Shown: one piece after another, positions 63,089 through 64,000 of the stretch | Layout: every line of letters starts with the position of its first letter | Numbering within the stretch: position 1 is the first letter of the stretch | Assembly: GCF_008801605.1 (NCBI RefSeq) | Contig: NZ_VZPJ01000004.1 | Coordinates: 413,832 to 477,831 of the forward strand | Direction of reading: 5' to 3' | From: Pseudomonas brassicacearum subsp. brassicacearum | Lineage (GTDB): Bacteria > Pseudomonadota > Gammaproteobacteria > Pseudomonadales > Pseudomonadaceae | DNA length: 64,000 nt | Made by a program: the position numbers and the translations under genes | The notes under the pieces: generated by a model | What the model saw: the letters and a program-made list of their open reading frames with translations, nothing else | What the model was told of the DNA's origin: nothing | The model's database searches: none

Positions 63089-63104
63089 TTCCTCCTTGGA
63101 GGTA
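63089..63104. promoter_or_regulatory. NarL-like 7-2-7 site before moaB
   Basis: On the minus strand TACCTCCAAGGAGGAA differs in one base from the perfect palindrome in the narK1-narX gap. The shared core of 15 identical bases supports a common binding protein, probably NarL. Confidence 0.6.
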
Positions 63105-63117
63105 CCTCCCTCGGCGC

Positions 63118-63765
63118 TCAAGGCGCCAGGCGACTGCGCTGCCAGACGCCGTCTTGCAGGCGGTAGTCGAGGCGATCGTGCAAACGGTCGGCGCGGCCTT
63201 GCCAGAACTCCATCCGTTCGGGCCGCAGGCAATAGCCTCCCCAATGGTCGGGGCGCCGCACGGGTTGATCGGCAAAGCGTTTTTCGGTTTGCGTCAGCAA
63301 GGACTCGAGCGCAGCCCTGTCCTCCAGTGGTCGGCTTTGTGGCGAGGCCCAGGCACCCAGGCGACTGGCGACGGAACGGGATTCGAAATAGGCATCCGAT
63401 AACGCCGGATCGAGTTTGTCGACCGGCCCTTCGATGCGGACTTGCCGCTCCAAACCCGGCCAGAAAAACGTCATGGCCGCCCAGGGATTGGCCGCCAGGT
63501 TCTGGCCCTTTGCGCTGTCATAGTTGCCGAAAAACGAAAAGCCCTGGGCGTCGAAGCCCTTGAGCAACAACACCCGACAGTGAGGCCGGCCCTGCTCGTC
63601 CACCGTCGCCAGGGCCATGGCGTTGGCTTCCACCGGCGGGCTTTCGGTGTCGCGAGCCTGTTGCATCCAGAGCGCGAACAACGCCATGGGGTCATCGGGG
63701 GCCTGGACTTCATCCAGGCCATCAAGGGTGTACTGGCGGCGCATTTTGGCCAGGGAAAGGGGCAT
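63118..63765 (-). CDS. pdxH: Pyridoxamine 5'-phosphate oxidase
   Basis: PdxH, 215 aa, an FMN enzyme that oxidises pyridoxine or pyridoxamine phosphate to pyridoxal phosphate. Family motifs: [12 protein letters not shown] at the start, [25 protein letters not shown] (FMN and substrate site, about 65-90), [17 protein letters not shown] (about 133-149) and the C-terminal [21 protein letters not shown]. The ATG at 63765 gives the usual N-terminus; a start five codons earlier is also open. It uses O2, so the FNR-type box upstream is unexpected. Confidence 0.95.
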   Translation of the reverse strand: MPLSLAKMRRQYTLDGLDEVQAPDDPMALFALWMQQARDTESPPVEANAMALATVDEQGRPHCRVLLLKGFDAQGFSFFGNYDSAKGQNLAANPWAAMTFFWPGLERQVRIEGPVDKLDPALSDAYFESRSVASRLGAWASPQSRPLEDRAALESLLTQTEKRFADQPVRRPDHWGGYCLRPERMEFWQGRADRLHDRLDYRLQDGVWQRSRLAP

Positions 63766-63822
63766 GACGGTGATCTCCACGATGGATTTTGGCCAGTGTG
63801 GATTCTGTGGCGGTGGCGGGCC

Positions 63823-63836
63823 TTGATCGTTGTCAA
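63823..63836. promoter_or_regulatory. FNR-type box upstream of pdxH
   Basis: TTGATCGTTGTCAA matches TTGAT-N4-ATCAA with one change. Its centre is about 65 bases before the pdxH ATG. No convincing -10 is found at the class II distance on either strand, so the role is uncertain. Confidence 0.5.
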
Positions 63837-63865
63837 TGGCGGTTCTTGTGGTGGGTTGAAGGGCG

Positions 63866-63888
63866 CTATCGCGAGCAAGCTCGCTTGT
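63866..63888. repeat. Single REP half
   Basis: CTATCGCGAGCAAGCTCGCT is a lone right-type REP half without a matching partner in the window. Confidence 0.7.
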
Positions 63889-63908
63889 ATGTTTAGACTT
63901 GAAGGGGT

Positions 63909-63975
63909 GGGCGGGACTAAAAGCTCGATTCCGACTCTAGCCAGTACGGACCGTGGGAGACTTCTCGTCCCGCCC
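63909..63975. other. Long-loop inverted repeat at the window edge
   Basis: Perfect 9-base arms GGGCGGGAC and GTCCCGCCC enclose 49 bases, followed by TTTCT. It could be part of a structured RNA, a repeat or a terminator of a gene beyond the edge. No gene is seen from 63766 to 64000. Confidence 0.4.
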
Positions 63976-64000
63976 TTTCTACCCAAAGCGCCAATAAGGA

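Overview
The window reads as chromosomal DNA of a Pseudomonas of the P. fluorescens complex. It is GC-rich with dense, often ATGA-overlapping operons, carries many GTGGGAGC...GCTCCCAC REP doublets typical of that group, and encodes Pseudomonas hallmarks: a fapABCDEF amyloid operon, OprD porin, CptA, an ech-vdh-fcs ferulate module and narK1K2GHJI with narXL and dnr. No rRNA, tRNA, CRISPR array, prophage or insertion sequence was recognised. The subgroup cannot be fixed from the sequence alone.

Layout. 1-5.8 kb: LysR regulator with a YjbR-type protein, DUF1294 protein with uppP, a Cache chemoreceptor, and pnuC overlapping a NadR-like kinase (NAD salvage). 5.8-11.3 kb: complete fap amyloid operon behind a long control region with a sigma-54 (-24/-12) promoter and three copies of a 20-bp half-palindromic motif. 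11.4-14.8 kb: a sigma-54 activator facing the operon, an 88-aa unknown and a delta-60 repeat protein. 14.9-22.4 kb: nhaB, the gnd-zwf-HAD phosphatase operon, a 57-aa coiled-coil protein and cptA. 22.4-28.9 kb: GNAT, zapE, NTF2-like protein, WYL regulator, LEA lipoprotein, nitrilase, LysR regulator and a DUF883 protein. 29-37.2 kb: hydroxycinnamate module (fcs, vdh, ech, MarR regulator, OprD porin, MFS carrier) with a perfect inverted-repeat operator at the ech promoter. 37.2-39.3 kb: dispersed repeat and a second chemoreceptor.

39.3-63.8 kb is a low-oxygen/nitrate respiration block: class III ribonucleotide reductase (nrdD and nrdG, with the glycyl-radical tail encoded by its own 53-aa gene), moaA, a parvulin, narIJHG, narK2, narK1, narXL, dnr, the oxygen-independent ubiquinone genes ubiUVT with a Cys-rich small protein, moeA, moaB and pdxH. 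Near-consensus ANR/DNR boxes precede nrdD, narK1, ubiU and pdxH, and the same 7-2-7 NarL-like palindrome lies in the narK1-narX gap and before moaB. This suggests that DNA synthesis, quinone supply, cofactor synthesis and the nitrate reductase are switched on together when oxygen falls.

The most unusual items are the separately encoded glycyl-radical domain, the three-site enhancer region of fap, the ANR box embedded in a hairpin that includes the moeA stop codon, and the nested inverted repeat at 57.7-58.4 kb.
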